A stretch of DNA of 50,517 bases from Lachnospiraceae bacterium (GTDB lineage: Bacteria; Bacillota_A; Clostridia; Lachnospirales; Lachnospiraceae): positions 1-50,517 of the forward strand of contig JAGZJD010000013.1 of the NCBI GenBank assembly GCA_018365895.1. Direction: 5' to 3'. The position numbers and the translations under genes were made by a program. Positions 35,060-43,796 of this stretch are shown here, in pieces; positions within the stretch are counted from its first letter, which is position 1, and every line of letters begins with the position of its first letter. The notes beneath the pieces are model-generated. The model had not been told where the DNA came from. It searched no databases and worked only from the letters and a program-made list of their open reading frames with translations.

Positions 35060-35593
35060 ATGCCGTATATTTTTGGAATTAGTGGAAGAAAAAATACAGG
35101 GAAGACAAAAATTGTCTGTGAGATTGTGAAAGAGCTATCAGAGCGTGGATATGATGTTGCAACAATTAAACATGACGGACATGAGTTTGAACCGGATCGT
35201 CCGGGAACCGATACATTTCGCCATCTGAACGCAGGAGCTTTTGGAACAGCAATTTTTTCAGAAACAGTACATATGATTGTAAAGAAAACAGCAGTAACGG
35301 CAGAGCAGTTGGCATTGCAATTTCCGGAAGCAGATGTGATTCTCATAGAGGGAATGAAGCGGGGGACACATCCGAAGTTTGAGACAGTGAGAGATTATGG
35401 AGAAGTAGTATCAGCGCCGGAAACAATCCAGGCGATTATCGCGAATGAGGAAAATACAGAAATCCGAAAGTTTATGGAGCAGGCAAAAAATAAAGTTCCT
35501 CTTTACACATATAGCGATATTCTGGTATTGTGTGATATAATCGAAGCGGGAATCAGGCAGAAGGGAAGTAGAACATGTCAGAAAATACAGTAG
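35060..35593 (+). CDS. mobB: MobB-like GTP-binding protein of molybdopterin-guanine dinucleotide synthesis
   Basis: The 177-residue P-loop protein has Walker A in SGRKNTGKTK (residues about 6-15), the conserved TIKHDGHEFEPDRPGTDTFRH segment of MobB, and VILIEGMK. MobB assists guanine dinucleotide attachment to molybdopterin and so helps mature DMSO-reductase-family enzymes. It overlaps the oxidoreductase gene by 19 nt, which ties it to that enzyme. No mobA or moa/moe gene is in the window. It follows the uppP terminator by 24 nt; no clear promoter was seen. The ribosome binding site is AGGAGG. Confidence 0.93.
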   Translation: MPYIFGISGRKNTGKTKIVCEIVKELSERGYDVATIKHDGHEFEPDRPGTDTFRHLNAGAFGTAIFSETVHMIVKKTAVTAEQLALQFPEADVILIEGMKRGTHPKFETVRDYGEVVSAPETIQAIIANEENTEIRKFMEQAKNKVPLYTYSDILVLCDIIEAGIRQKGSRTCQKIQ

Positions 35594-37620
35594 TAAAACG
35601 AACGACCTGTGCAGTGTGCGGATCATGCTGTCCGGTAGATGTGTATGTGGAAGACGGAAAGATTGTGCGTGTAGAAGGAAAGCAGGGGCTTTGTCCAAAG
35701 GGAGCTGCGGCAAGACAGTATGTGTATCATCCGGATCGGATCTTATATCCAATGAAGCAGATAGGAAAAAAAGGAGAAGGACATTTTGAACGGATCACAT
35801 GGGAGGAAGCCTATGAGATGATGGCAGAACGCCTTCGGAAAGTAAAAGAAACCTATGGACCGGAATCAGTTATTTTCTATGTGGGTTATCCGAAATGGAA
35901 TCGTCCGGCAGCGCTTCGGCTTGCGAATGCATTTGGTTCACCGAATTTCTGCACGGAATCAAGTACATGTTTTCAGGCAGTAGATCTGGCGTGGAGGTTG
36001 AATTACGGTGGTCACATTTGCATGCCCGATTTGAAAAATGCGAAAACAGTTCTTGTGTGGGCGTCCAATCCTTATCACTCACAGACCCCATCCAGCAGGA
36101 TGTGGCTTGAAATGAAAGAGCGTGGAGTGAATGTAATCAGTGTAGATCCACGCAACACTGTAACTTGTCATGGAGCAGATATTTATATGCAGCCGTATCC
36201 GGGAACAGATGGAGCGCTTGCATTGGCTATGGCACATGTGATTATTGAAGAAGATTTATATGATAAAGAATTTATTGAAAAATATAGTTATGGGTTTGAA
36301 GAATACCGGGAATATGTAAAGACATTTTCTCCGGAAAGAGCCGAAGAGATTACCGGGGTACCAAAAGAGACAATCTGCAAAGCAGCAAGGCTGTTTGCGA
36401 TAGAAAAACCGTCAGCGATTAAATGGTCAGCCTCGTCACTGGCACACCACTTAAATGGTGTTCAGAATCACCGCGCGATTTTTTTGCTAAGTGCGCTGAC
36501 TGGAAATTATGATGTAAAAGGCGGCAATCGTGCGATGGGTATGCCAATGGCGCCGCGCAATGAATACGGAAAAGTAAAGCGAATGAATACTGTTGAGGCA
36601 ATCGGTCAGAAAGAGTTTCCGGTATGGTTTGATATTTCCTGTGAAGAATCACAGTGTACAAAGCTGGCTCAATATGTAAAAGAAGAGAAACCGTATCCGC
36701 TGAAAGGAATGGTAGCATTCGGATTGAATCATCGGATGTGGCCGAAGCCGGAATTGTTGAATGAAGCGCTTGGAGAATTGGATTTCTTTGTCAATACAGA
36801 ATTTATGATGTCAGAGTCCTGTCGCATGGCAGACCTTGTGCTTCCGGCGAGTACGCCGTTTGAAAGAGAGGAAATAATGGGAGGCATGGGCGGTCAGTTT
36901 AGACTGTCAGAGAAAGCAATTGAGCCTCTGGGAGAATGTAAAAATGATATTGAGATTATTTTGGAATTGGCGAAACGGCTCGGATTAGAGGATGAAGTTC
37001 TTGGAATGAATTATGAGGAATATATGGAGCATATTTTAAAGCCATCCGGATTAACATTAGAAGAACTGCGAAAACATCCGGAAGGTTTGTCTGCTCCGAA
37101 TCTTGTAATGCCAATGGAGCGGACATATGAGAAACAGCCGTTTGATACTCCGTCCGGAAAAGTAGAATTCAAGTCGCTTGTATTGGAAAAGTACAGCAAA
37201 GAGTATGGATATCAGGGGCTTCCGGTATTTGAAGATTTTAGAGAGAAGGCAGCAGTGGATCGGGAAGGATATCCATTTATTCTGAGTGTTGGATGCAGAA
37301 GACCGCAATATTATCATTCTAGAACATACCGCCTGTCCTGGATCAGGAATCTGGAGGCGCCGGATCTGATCGAAATGCATCCAAAAGATGCGAAGTCCTG
37401 TGGAATTGAAGAGGGAGACGAAGTTACGCTCGTATCGCCGGCAGGAGAGGTTACCGGTCATGTGGGGTATCAGCTTTCTGTGCAGCCTGGAATGATCTGC
37501 ATGTATCACGGAAATCCAAATGCGGATGCAAATGAGCTGATCGATTTGGATTATGTAGACCCGATTTCGGGATTTCCGGCATACAAAAGCTATTTCTGCC
37601 GCGTAGAGAAAAGGGGGTAA
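35575..37620 (+). CDS. Molybdopterin oxidoreductase, catalytic subunit (DMSO reductase family)
   Basis: The 681-residue enzyme has the N-terminal [4Fe-4S] cysteines C12, C15, C19 and C40, the molybdopterin-binding body (ITWEEAYEMMAERL, VLVWASNPYHSQTPSSR, VISVDPRNT) and the C-terminal dinucleotide-binding domain (HPKDAKSCGIEEGDEVTL, HGNPNADANELIDLDYVDPISGFPAYK). A cysteine-rich stretch FCTESSTCF (about residues 125-133) lies where the molybdenum ligand is expected. There is no twin-arginine signal, so it is cytoplasmic. It is partnered by the Fe-S protein downstream (4 nt gap). The substrate is unknown; it does not have the selenocysteine motif of formate dehydrogenase. Confidence 0.9.
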   Translation: MSENTVVKRTTCAVCGSCCPVDVYVEDGKIVRVEGKQGLCPKGAAARQYVYHPDRILYPMKQIGKKGEGHFERITWEEAYEMMAERLRKVKETYGPESVIFYVGYPKWNRPAALRLANAFGSPNFCTESSTCFQAVDLAWRLNYGGHICMPDLKNAKTVLVWASNPYHSQTPSSRMWLEMKERGVNVISVDPRNTVTCHGADIYMQPYPGTDGALALAMAHVIIEEDLYDKEFIEKYSYGFEEYREYVKTFSPERAEEITGVPKETICKAARLFAIEKPSAIKWSASSLAHHLNGVQNHRAIFLLSALTGNYDVKGGNRAMGMPMAPRNEYGKVKRMNTVEAIGQKEFPVWFDISCEESQCTKLAQYVKEEKPYPLKGMVAFGLNHRMWPKPELLNEALGELDFFVNTEFMMSESCRMADLVLPASTPFEREEIMGGMGGQFRLSEKAIEPLGECKNDIEIILELAKRLGLEDEVLGMNYEEYMEHILKPSGLTLEELRKHPEGLSAPNLVMPMERTYEKQPFDTPSGKVEFKSLVLEKYSKEYGYQGLPVFEDFREKAAVDREGYPFILSVGCRRPQYYHSRTYRLSWIRNLEAPDLIEMHPKDAKSCGIEEGDEVTLVSPAGEVTGHVGYQLSVQPGMICMYHGNPNADANELIDLDYVDPISGFPAYKSYFCRVEKRG

Positions 37621-37624
37621 GGGC

Positions 37625-38062
37625 ATGAAACTGAAGTTTGACAAAGAAAAATGCAGTGGATGTTTTGCTTGTCATATAGCCTGCATAGACGCGCATTATC
37701 CGGTGGACGATGTGGATGCAGAAAGCTTTCGTGCGACCAAGACGATTAGAAATGAAGAAGAGGGATTCCAGAAAACAATCTGTCCAGGATGCATTCAATG
37801 CGGTGCCTGTATGAGAGTATGTCCACAGCGCGCTATTTACCGGGATGAAGAGACAGGTTTTATTCTTGTAGAGAAAGAAAAATGTACCGGATGCCGTACT
37901 TGCGAAGCGGCTTGTCCAATGCAGGTAATCCGATTTGACAAGAACGGAAAGATGGCAAAATGTGATGGTTGTATTGAAGAAATACGAAATGGGCGTAAGC
38001 CGGCCTGTGTGCGTACTTGTTTTGCCGGTGCAGTTTGTCTGGAATCGGAGAAAAAGGAGTAA
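37625..38062 (+). CDS. Four-cluster ferredoxin-type electron transfer subunit
   Basis: The 145-residue protein has cysteine groups typical of DmsB/HycB/NrfC-type subunits, which bind up to four [4Fe-4S] clusters: CSGCFACHIAC near the N-terminus, CPGCIQCGACMRVCP, CTGCRTCEAACP, and CDGC with a later CVRTC. It lies 4 nt after the oxidoreductase and is the probable electron partner. No membrane anchor subunit follows, so the complex is probably soluble and uses ferredoxin or a similar carrier. The ribosome binding site GGGGGTAAGGG overlaps the preceding stop. Confidence 0.92.
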   Translation: MKLKFDKEKCSGCFACHIACIDAHYPVDDVDAESFRATKTIRNEEEGFQKTICPGCIQCGACMRVCPQRAIYRDEETGFILVEKEKCTGCRTCEAACPMQVIRFDKNGKMAKCDGCIEEIRNGRKPACVRTCFAGAVCLESEKKE

Positions 38063-38065
38063 ATT

Positions 38066-39847
38066 GTGAAATATAGCCGTATAGAGACAGGGAGGTTTCT
38101 TGAACGCCCGAATCGTTTTATTGCATATGTAGAAAGAAAAGGGCAGAAAGAATGTGTCCATGTGAAAAATACAGGTAGGTGCCGGGAACTTCTGTATCCG
38201 GGTGCTGTTGTTTATTTGCAGCCTTCAGAGAATCCGGAACGCAAAACAAAATGGGATCTGATCGCAGTTGAAAAAAACGGACAGATTGTTAATATGGATT
38301 CACAGATTCCAAATAAGGTTGTGAAAGAATATATCGAAAAAGGAAAGCTGTTTGACCGGGTGTCCCAGATTAAGACAGAAGTGACGTATGGAAATTCCCG
38401 TTTTGATCTTTATGTGGAGACGGAAGAAGGACGAAAAATTTTTATAGAAGTCAAGGGTGTGACGCTGGAAGAAGATGGAATTGCAAAGTTTCCGGACGCT
38501 CCAAGTGAGCGGGCGGTAAAGCATGTGGAAGAGTTGATATCAGCAAGGAAAGAAGGATATGAAGCTGTTGTATGCTTTGTGATACAGATGAAGCAGGTGC
38601 GATTTTTGACGCCGAATGTGAAGACGCATCCGGAATTTTCCGATGCTCTTTTGCGGGCGCGGGAAAGTGGTGTGGAGCTGATTGCACTTGATTGTACAGT
38701 AAAGAAAGATTCTATTACAGCAGGAAAACGCATTCCTGTCATTCTCCCGGAATCACGGTTAGAACAAAGTGTATCTCCTCTTATTCACTGGTTTCGGCAG
38801 CATAAGCGGATGCTTCCGTGGCGAGAAAATCCCACTGCTTATCGTGTTTGGGTATCAGAAATTATGCTGCAGCAGACAAGGGTAGAGGCAGTAAAGCCGT
38901 TTTATGCTAGATTTATGGAGGCGTTTCCAACAATCGAAGCATTGGCTAAGGCTCCGGAAGACCGGCTGCTGAAGCTGTGGGAAGGGCTTGGTTATTATAA
39001 TCGTGTAAGAAATATGCAAAAAGCCGCAATTCAGATTATGGAAGAATATGGGGGGATTTTTCCTTCTGAGTATGATCAGATTAAATCTTTGAGCGGTATT
39101 GGTTCTTATACTGCGGGAGCGATCAGTTCATTTGCGTATGGAATTCCAAAACCGGCGGTAGATGGGAATGTACTGAGGGTCGTGGCGCGTCTGCTTGAGT
39201 TAAAGCAGGATATTATGCGTCCGGAAGTGCGGACGAGAATGGAACAGCAGCTGGAACTTGTGATTCCGGTGGAGGCGGCGAGTGATTTTAATCAGGGCTT
39301 GATTGAAGTGGGCGCTATCATCTGTGTGCCGAACGGCGAGCCAAAATGCAGGGAATGTCCGCTGAAGACATTTTGTCTGGCATCTCTGAATGGTCTGACA
39401 GATGAGATTCCGGTGCGCTCTAAAGGAAAAGCGCGGCGCATAGAGGAGAGAACAGTTTTTGTATTTCGGGACGGAGATACCGTAGCAGTAAAAAAACGTC
39501 CGGACAAAGGTCTTTTGGCAGGACTTTATGAATTGCCGAACCTAAAAGGAAAACTGGATGCCGATGAGGCGGCTGCCTATGCAAAAGAAATTGGCCTGGC
39601 TCCAATCCGTGTCTTGCAGCTTCCGGAAGGAAAGCATATTTTCAGTCATATTGAGTGGCATATGACTGGATATCTGATTCAGGTAGATGAGCTAGAAAAA
39701 TCATGTCGGGAAGAGATGATTTTTGCAGTGCCGTCGGAGGTTGAGAAGAAGTACCCAATACCGGCAGCATTTGAAACATATACAGATTATATTGAAATAA
39801 AGTTAGGGCAGGAAAAATTTGATCAGGAGGGCAGAAGAAATGTATGA
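38066..39847 (+). CDS. SfsA nuclease domain fused to MutY adenine DNA glycosylase
   Basis: The 593-residue protein is a fusion. Residues about 1-230 match SfsA, a DNA/RNA-binding nuclease-like family (FLERPNRFIAYV, HVKNTGRCRELL, FIEVKGVTL, FPDAPSERAVKHVEEL). Residues about 232-590 are MutY: RMLPWRENPTAYRVWVSE-type entry with catalytic E265 (VSEIMLQQTR), helix-hairpin-helix LSGIGSYTAGAI, catalytic D366 (AVDGNVLRV), [4Fe-4S] cysteines C420, C428, C431 and C437, and a C-terminal NUDIX-like 8-oxoG recognition domain (about 455-575). MutY removes A opposite 8-oxoguanine. The GTG start at 38066 has AAGGAG at good distance. No stop separates the two parts. It overlaps glf by 8 nt. Confidence 0.92.
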   Translation: MKYSRIETGRFLERPNRFIAYVERKGQKECVHVKNTGRCRELLYPGAVVYLQPSENPERKTKWDLIAVEKNGQIVNMDSQIPNKVVKEYIEKGKLFDRVSQIKTEVTYGNSRFDLYVETEEGRKIFIEVKGVTLEEDGIAKFPDAPSERAVKHVEELISARKEGYEAVVCFVIQMKQVRFLTPNVKTHPEFSDALLRARESGVELIALDCTVKKDSITAGKRIPVILPESRLEQSVSPLIHWFRQHKRMLPWRENPTAYRVWVSEIMLQQTRVEAVKPFYARFMEAFPTIEALAKAPEDRLLKLWEGLGYYNRVRNMQKAAIQIMEEYGGIFPSEYDQIKSLSGIGSYTAGAISSFAYGIPKPAVDGNVLRVVARLLELKQDIMRPEVRTRMEQQLELVIPVEAASDFNQGLIEVGAIICVPNGEPKCRECPLKTFCLASLNGLTDEIPVRSKGKARRIEERTVFVFRDGDTVAVKKRPDKGLLAGLYELPNLKGKLDADEAAAYAKEIGLAPIRVLQLPEGKHIFSHIEWHMTGYLIQVDELEKSCREEMIFAVPSEVEKKYPIPAAFETYTDYIEIKLGQEKFDQEGRRNV

Positions 39848-40997
39848 TGTAATTATAGCCGGAGCCGGAGCAGCTGGCAGTACAGCGGCCCGGATATTGG
39901 CAGAAGCGGGAAAACAGGTACTTGTGCTGGAAAAACGTAATCATGTGGGAGGCAACTGCTATGACGAGAAAGATTCCTATGGGGTACTCATTCATTTATA
40001 TGGCCCACATATTTTCCACACAGACCGAGAGCAGGTATGGGAGTTTCTGTCCAGATTCACCGGATGGAAACATTTTCAGCATGAAGTAAAAGCAAAGACA
40101 AATGAAGGATTGATTCCGGTTCCGTTCAATTTGAATACACTGCATCTTGTTTTTGGAGAAGAGGCAGATCGGGTAGAAAAGAAACTGATCAATAGCTATG
40201 GCCAGGGAACGAAGGTACCTGTTCTGGAATTGCTCCAGACATCAGATCAGGATCTGAGGGAAATTGGCGAGTATGTTTATGAAAACATTTATCTCCACTA
40301 TACGATGAAACAGTGGGGAAAGAAGCCGGAAGAAATTGACAAAAGTGTTACATCCAGAGTTCCGGTTAAAGTTGCATATGATAATGGATATTTTACAAAT
40401 AAGTATCAGGCAGTACCGGAAGAAGGCTTCACAGTTCTGTTTGAAAATATGCTGGATCATCCGAATATTACTGTGCAAACAGGAACAAGCCTTGAGGATT
40501 GTACAGAAGTGCAAAATGGTCAGATATACTATGCGGGAGATAAGTTTGAAGGAAAAGTGATTTTTACCGGAGCATTGGATGAACTATTTGGATGCAAATA
40601 TGGGCGGCTTCCGTACCGCACACTGGATATTGAGTTTGAACATATAGAGAAAGAAAGCTATCAGGGAGTTCCAGTAGTAAACTATACCGTAAGTGAAGCA
40701 TTTACAAGAATTACAGAATATAAGTTTCTTACAAGACAGAAAATAGACGGAACAACAATCAGTCGGGAATATCCGAGAGACTATGAAGGAAAACAAGGTG
40801 AAATTCCGTATTATGTAATAGAGAATCCGCAAAATCGTGCATTATATGAAAAATATGTTGATGAAGCAAAGCATATTAAAAATTTCTATGTTCTCGGCAG
40901 ACTTGCGGAATACAAATACTATGATATTGACGCGATTACAGAGAAGGCAATAGAACTGAGCAGAGAGTTGTTAGAGGAGGAATTATGGAAATATTAA
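39840..40997 (+). CDS. glf: UDP-galactopyranose mutase
   Basis: The 385-residue flavoprotein has an FAD-binding GAGAAGSTAARILAEAG motif at the N-terminus, the YGPHIFHTD motif and FNLNTL, with the C-terminal YKYYDIDAITEKA. Glf converts UDP-galactopyranose to UDP-galactofuranose for cell-surface glycans. ATG 39840 is preferred because AGGAGG lies about 10 nt upstream; the frame also opens at a TTG at 39819. It overlaps the end of the SfsA-MutY gene and its end overlaps the RpiR gene, so the three are probably cotranscribed. No galactofuranosyltransferase is adjacent. Confidence 0.95.
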   Translation: MYDVIIAGAGAAGSTAARILAEAGKQVLVLEKRNHVGGNCYDEKDSYGVLIHLYGPHIFHTDREQVWEFLSRFTGWKHFQHEVKAKTNEGLIPVPFNLNTLHLVFGEEADRVEKKLINSYGQGTKVPVLELLQTSDQDLREIGEYVYENIYLHYTMKQWGKKPEEIDKSVTSRVPVKVAYDNGYFTNKYQAVPEEGFTVLFENMLDHPNITVQTGTSLEDCTEVQNGQIYYAGDKFEGKVIFTGALDELFGCKYGRLPYRTLDIEFEHIEKESYQGVPVVNYTVSEAFTRITEYKFLTRQKIDGTTISREYPRDYEGKQGEIPYYVIENPQNRALYEKYVDEAKHIKNFYVLGRLAEYKYYDIDAITEKAIELSRELLEEELWKY

Positions 40998-41845
40998 CGG
41001 TACTCAAGGAAAAATACTCGAGTATGACGAAAAAACAGAAACAGATTGCAGATTACATGATGGCACATCCTGAGCAAATGACGTTTATTACATTAAAAGA
41101 ACTGAGTAAAACAGTGGATGCGACAGAGGTCACAATTTTAAAGGCCTGTTCAGACTTCGGATATGAGAACTTTAACGAAGTGAAATATGAGTTCCGTAAA
41201 TATGTCAGTATGCAGGAGCAGCTTGAAATTCATCAAGAGAATGAATATACATCTACATCCATTCCAAAATATGAATTAAAAGAACGAGAAGCGCTTCTGG
41301 ATGCAATCCGAAAAGAAGAGAAGGACTGTGTCAGCCATGCACTTTTGAATCTGGATCTCAGGAAAGTTATTGAAGCAGCCAGGATTATTATGCAGGGAAA
41401 GCGGATTATCTTTTGTGGAAGAGGCTTTTCTGTGCTGATGTGTAAAGCCCTTCAGATATGGATTAGTACATCGGGACTTCCGGGAATTGTTATGGATACG
41501 GAATTGAATGATGAGATTCATTCCTTATTGCCACTTATTACAGAAGAAACGGTCGTAGTTGCATTTTCTTTCCCTGATTATTACTTTATGACAACTAAAA
41601 TTGCCGAATTTAGTAAGAAAAGCGGGGCAAAAGTTATTGGGATTACGAATGTAGCGGAATCCCCGATTGCAAAGTACAGTGATGTGCTTTTACTAGCCCC
41701 ATCTTCAACACGATTGTTTATGAACAATTTATCGTCTCCGATGGCAGTAATTAATTTGCTCGCGTCAGCAGTGGAAATTGAAGTAAGTGCATCAGACAGG
41801 AAGTCGCCTGTTGAAAAAGACTTTGCAGAGCTGTTCCGTCAATAG
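40985..41845 (+). CDS. RpiR/MurR-family transcriptional regulator
   Basis: The 286-residue regulator has an N-terminal RpiR helix-turn-helix domain (about 1-77) and a SIS sugar-phosphate-binding domain (about 110-250), with RIIFCGRGFSVLMCKAL, VVVAFSFPD and KVIGITNVAES. Its start codon lies inside the last codons of glf behind GAGGAGG. A signal such as an amino-sugar or other sugar phosphate is typical of the family but not shown here. It lies directly upstream of the oppA promoter region and is a candidate regulator of it, which is inference. Confidence 0.9.
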   Translation: MEILTVLKEKYSSMTKKQKQIADYMMAHPEQMTFITLKELSKTVDATEVTILKACSDFGYENFNEVKYEFRKYVSMQEQLEIHQENEYTSTSIPKYELKEREALLDAIRKEEKDCVSHALLNLDLRKVIEAARIIMQGKRIIFCGRGFSVLMCKALQIWISTSGLPGIVMDTELNDEIHSLLPLITEETVVVAFSFPDYYFMTTKIAEFSKKSGAKVIGITNVAESPIAKYSDVLLLAPSSTRLFMNNLSSPMAVINLLASAVEIEVSASDRKSPVEKDFAELFRQ

Positions 41846-41865
41846 TATTATTTAATAAAAAATAA

Positions 41866-41920
41866 AGCGTGAAAATATGCAAAATGCTAATTCTTTATAG
41901 AAAATGTATATTTTTACGCT
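41866..41920. repeat. Inverted repeat upstream of oppA
   Basis: AGCGTGAAAATAT (41866-41878) and ATATTTTTACGCT (41908-41920) pair along 13 bp with one G-T pair. It may terminate the RpiR gene (a few T's follow) or act as an operator just upstream of the oppA promoter. Confidence 0.6.
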
Positions 41921-41926
41921 TATTTA

Positions 41927-41955
41927 TTGACTAAATTACATTAAAATGCTAGAAT
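41927..41955 (+). promoter_or_regulatory. Predicted sigma-A promoter of the opp operon
   Basis: TTGACT (41927-41932) and TAGAAT (41950-41955) are 17 bp apart, and a TG two bases before the -10 box gives an extended -10. A direct repeat of AAAATGCTA at 41881-41889 and 41943-41951 overlaps the -10 box and may be a regulator site. Confidence 0.7.
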
Positions 41956-41999
41956 CTTAAAATGTAAATATAGTAAACACTATAAAAGGAGGGCAAATT

Positions 42000-43709
42000 A
42001 TGAAAGGAAAGAAAATTGTTGCTTTATTATTGGCAATGACAATGGGCGCATCCCTTGCTGCATGCGGCGGCGGTGGTGATTCCAAAGGCGGAGACAGTGC
42101 AAAAGGAGAAGAAGGCGGAAAAGATGCTGAGCAGTATATCAATACATATTTAGCTTCTGAACCGACAACACTTGACGTAAGCCGTCGTTCAGATTCATAT
42201 TCAAGTGATATTCTCATGAACTGTCTGGAAGGTCTGATCCGTATTGAGCAGAGAGACGGAGAATACAAGATCATGCCAGGTGATGCAGAATCATGGGAGA
42301 CAAGTGAAGACGGTACAGTCTGGACATTCCATCTAGGAGAAGACAGAAAATGGGATGACGGAGAACCGGTAACAGCAGATCAGTATGTATATTCTCTTCA
42401 GAGAAGTGCAGATCCGGCAACAGGATGTCCGAATGCATATTTCCTGACACCAATTAAAAATTATGATCAGGTATCTACAGGGGCAAGCCCGGTTGAAGAA
42501 TTAGGTGTAAAAGCTGTAGATGAGCATACATTAGAGATTACATTAAATGCAGCAATGCCAAGTTTCCTGGAGAGCTGTGATGCAAGTATCTACTATCCAC
42601 AGAGAAAGGATAAAGTAGAAGCTGCAGGAGATCAGTATGGTGCAGAAGCTGATACACTTGCTTATAACGGACCATTCAAATTAGAGTCCTGGACACATAA
42701 TAGTGAAATGAAAATTGTAAAGAATGAAGAATACTGGGATGCTGAGAACGTAGATTTGGACTATGTAAATTACCAGATCATTACAGATGCAGCAGCAGTA
42801 GCGAATGCATTTGATGCCGGACAGCTTGATGTAATGAGTGCATCTTCTTCAGAGATGGTTGAGAAATATAAAGCAGATCCAAGTCTGAAGTATACAAAGA
42901 TTTCCGGTGGTAATATTACGTTTGCTTTCTTTAACACAACAGATAAATTATTCTCTAACAAGAATGTACGTAAAGCATTTGTTCTTGCAGCAGATCAGGA
43001 AGATTTGAATGACATGGCATACAGCAACTTGAGAGAGCCATTATATGGCTGGATTGCTCCGGCACTTTCTGTTGATGGCAAGAGCATGAGAGAAGAAGCA
43101 GGAGACACAATCAAAGAACAGAGAAAAGAGATGGAAGCAGAAGGTAAAACTCCAAAAGATATCCTGATTGAGGGTATGGAAGAGTTAGGCTTAGGAAATG
43201 ATCCGAAGAAACTGGATGTAACATTCTCACTTGGCGGTACAGATGAGTGGTTCCATACATTTGGCGAGTACTTACAGCAGATGTACAAAGAACAGCTTGG
43301 TATCGATCTGAAGATTGAATTTGCTGACTGGTCTATCTTTGAGAGCAACCTGCAGTCTGGTAACTATCAGATTGGTATGATGGGATGGGGCGCTTACTAC
43401 AACGATCCATATGATATGTTAAGTATTCATTTGTCTAATGCAAACCAGATTTACACAGGATGGTCTAATGAAGAGTACGACAAGCTTACAAAAGCTGGCG
43501 TGATTGAATTAGATCCGGAGAAACGTATGCAGGATTATATTGCAGCAGAGAAGATTCTGTTAGACGAATATGTAACAGATCCATTTGCAACAACTGTAGT
43601 GCATCAGTTCACAAGAGACTTTATGCATGATAAATATGCTGAGTATGGACAGGAGAACCTGTACTTTACTCATCCGGGATGGAAGAACGTTTACACATCT
43701 GGCAGATAG
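42000..43709 (+). CDS. oppA: Oligopeptide ABC transporter substrate-binding lipoprotein
   Basis: This 569-residue SBP_bac_5-family (cluster C) peptide receptor has a lipoprotein signal peptide ending in SLAAC (C22), then a Gly/Lys/Glu-rich linker. Family segments include ASEPTTLDVSR, GTVWTFHLGEDRKWDDGEPVTADQYVYSLQR, GPFKLESWTHNSEMK and NVRKAFVLAAD. It delivers oligopeptides to the permease encoded downstream. The start follows AGGAGGG. A hairpin between it and the permease gene probably raises its level over the other subunits. The exact peptide range is unknown. Confidence 0.95.
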   Translation: MKGKKIVALLLAMTMGASLAACGGGGDSKGGDSAKGEEGGKDAEQYINTYLASEPTTLDVSRRSDSYSSDILMNCLEGLIRIEQRDGEYKIMPGDAESWETSEDGTVWTFHLGEDRKWDDGEPVTADQYVYSLQRSADPATGCPNAYFLTPIKNYDQVSTGASPVEELGVKAVDEHTLEITLNAAMPSFLESCDASIYYPQRKDKVEAAGDQYGAEADTLAYNGPFKLESWTHNSEMKIVKNEEYWDAENVDLDYVNYQIITDAAAVANAFDAGQLDVMSASSSEMVEKYKADPSLKYTKISGGNITFAFFNTTDKLFSNKNVRKAFVLAADQEDLNDMAYSNLREPLYGWIAPALSVDGKSMREEAGDTIKEQRKEMEAEGKTPKDILIEGMEELGLGNDPKKLDVTFSLGGTDEWFHTFGEYLQQMYKEQLGIDLKIEFADWSIFESNLQSGNYQIGMMGWGAYYNDPYDMLSIHLSNANQIYTGWSNEEYDKLTKAGVIELDPEKRMQDYIAAEKILLDEYVTDPFATTVVHQFTRDFMHDKYAEYGQENLYFTHPGWKNVYTSGR

Positions 43710-43721
43710 CAACTGAATATG

Positions 43722-43762
43722 AGACGGGTTATTATAGACTTGCTGTAATAGCCCGTCTTTTA
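43722..43762 (+). terminator. Attenuator-type terminator between oppA and oppB
   Basis: AGACGGGTTATTA (43722-43734) pairs with TAATAGCCCGTCT (43746-43758), 13 bp with one G-T pair, followed by a short T run. Partial read-through is expected because the permease genes lack another clear promoter. Confidence 0.7.
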
Positions 43763-43796
43763 AATCATTCAGTCGCCTGATAAGGAGGAAAAATTC

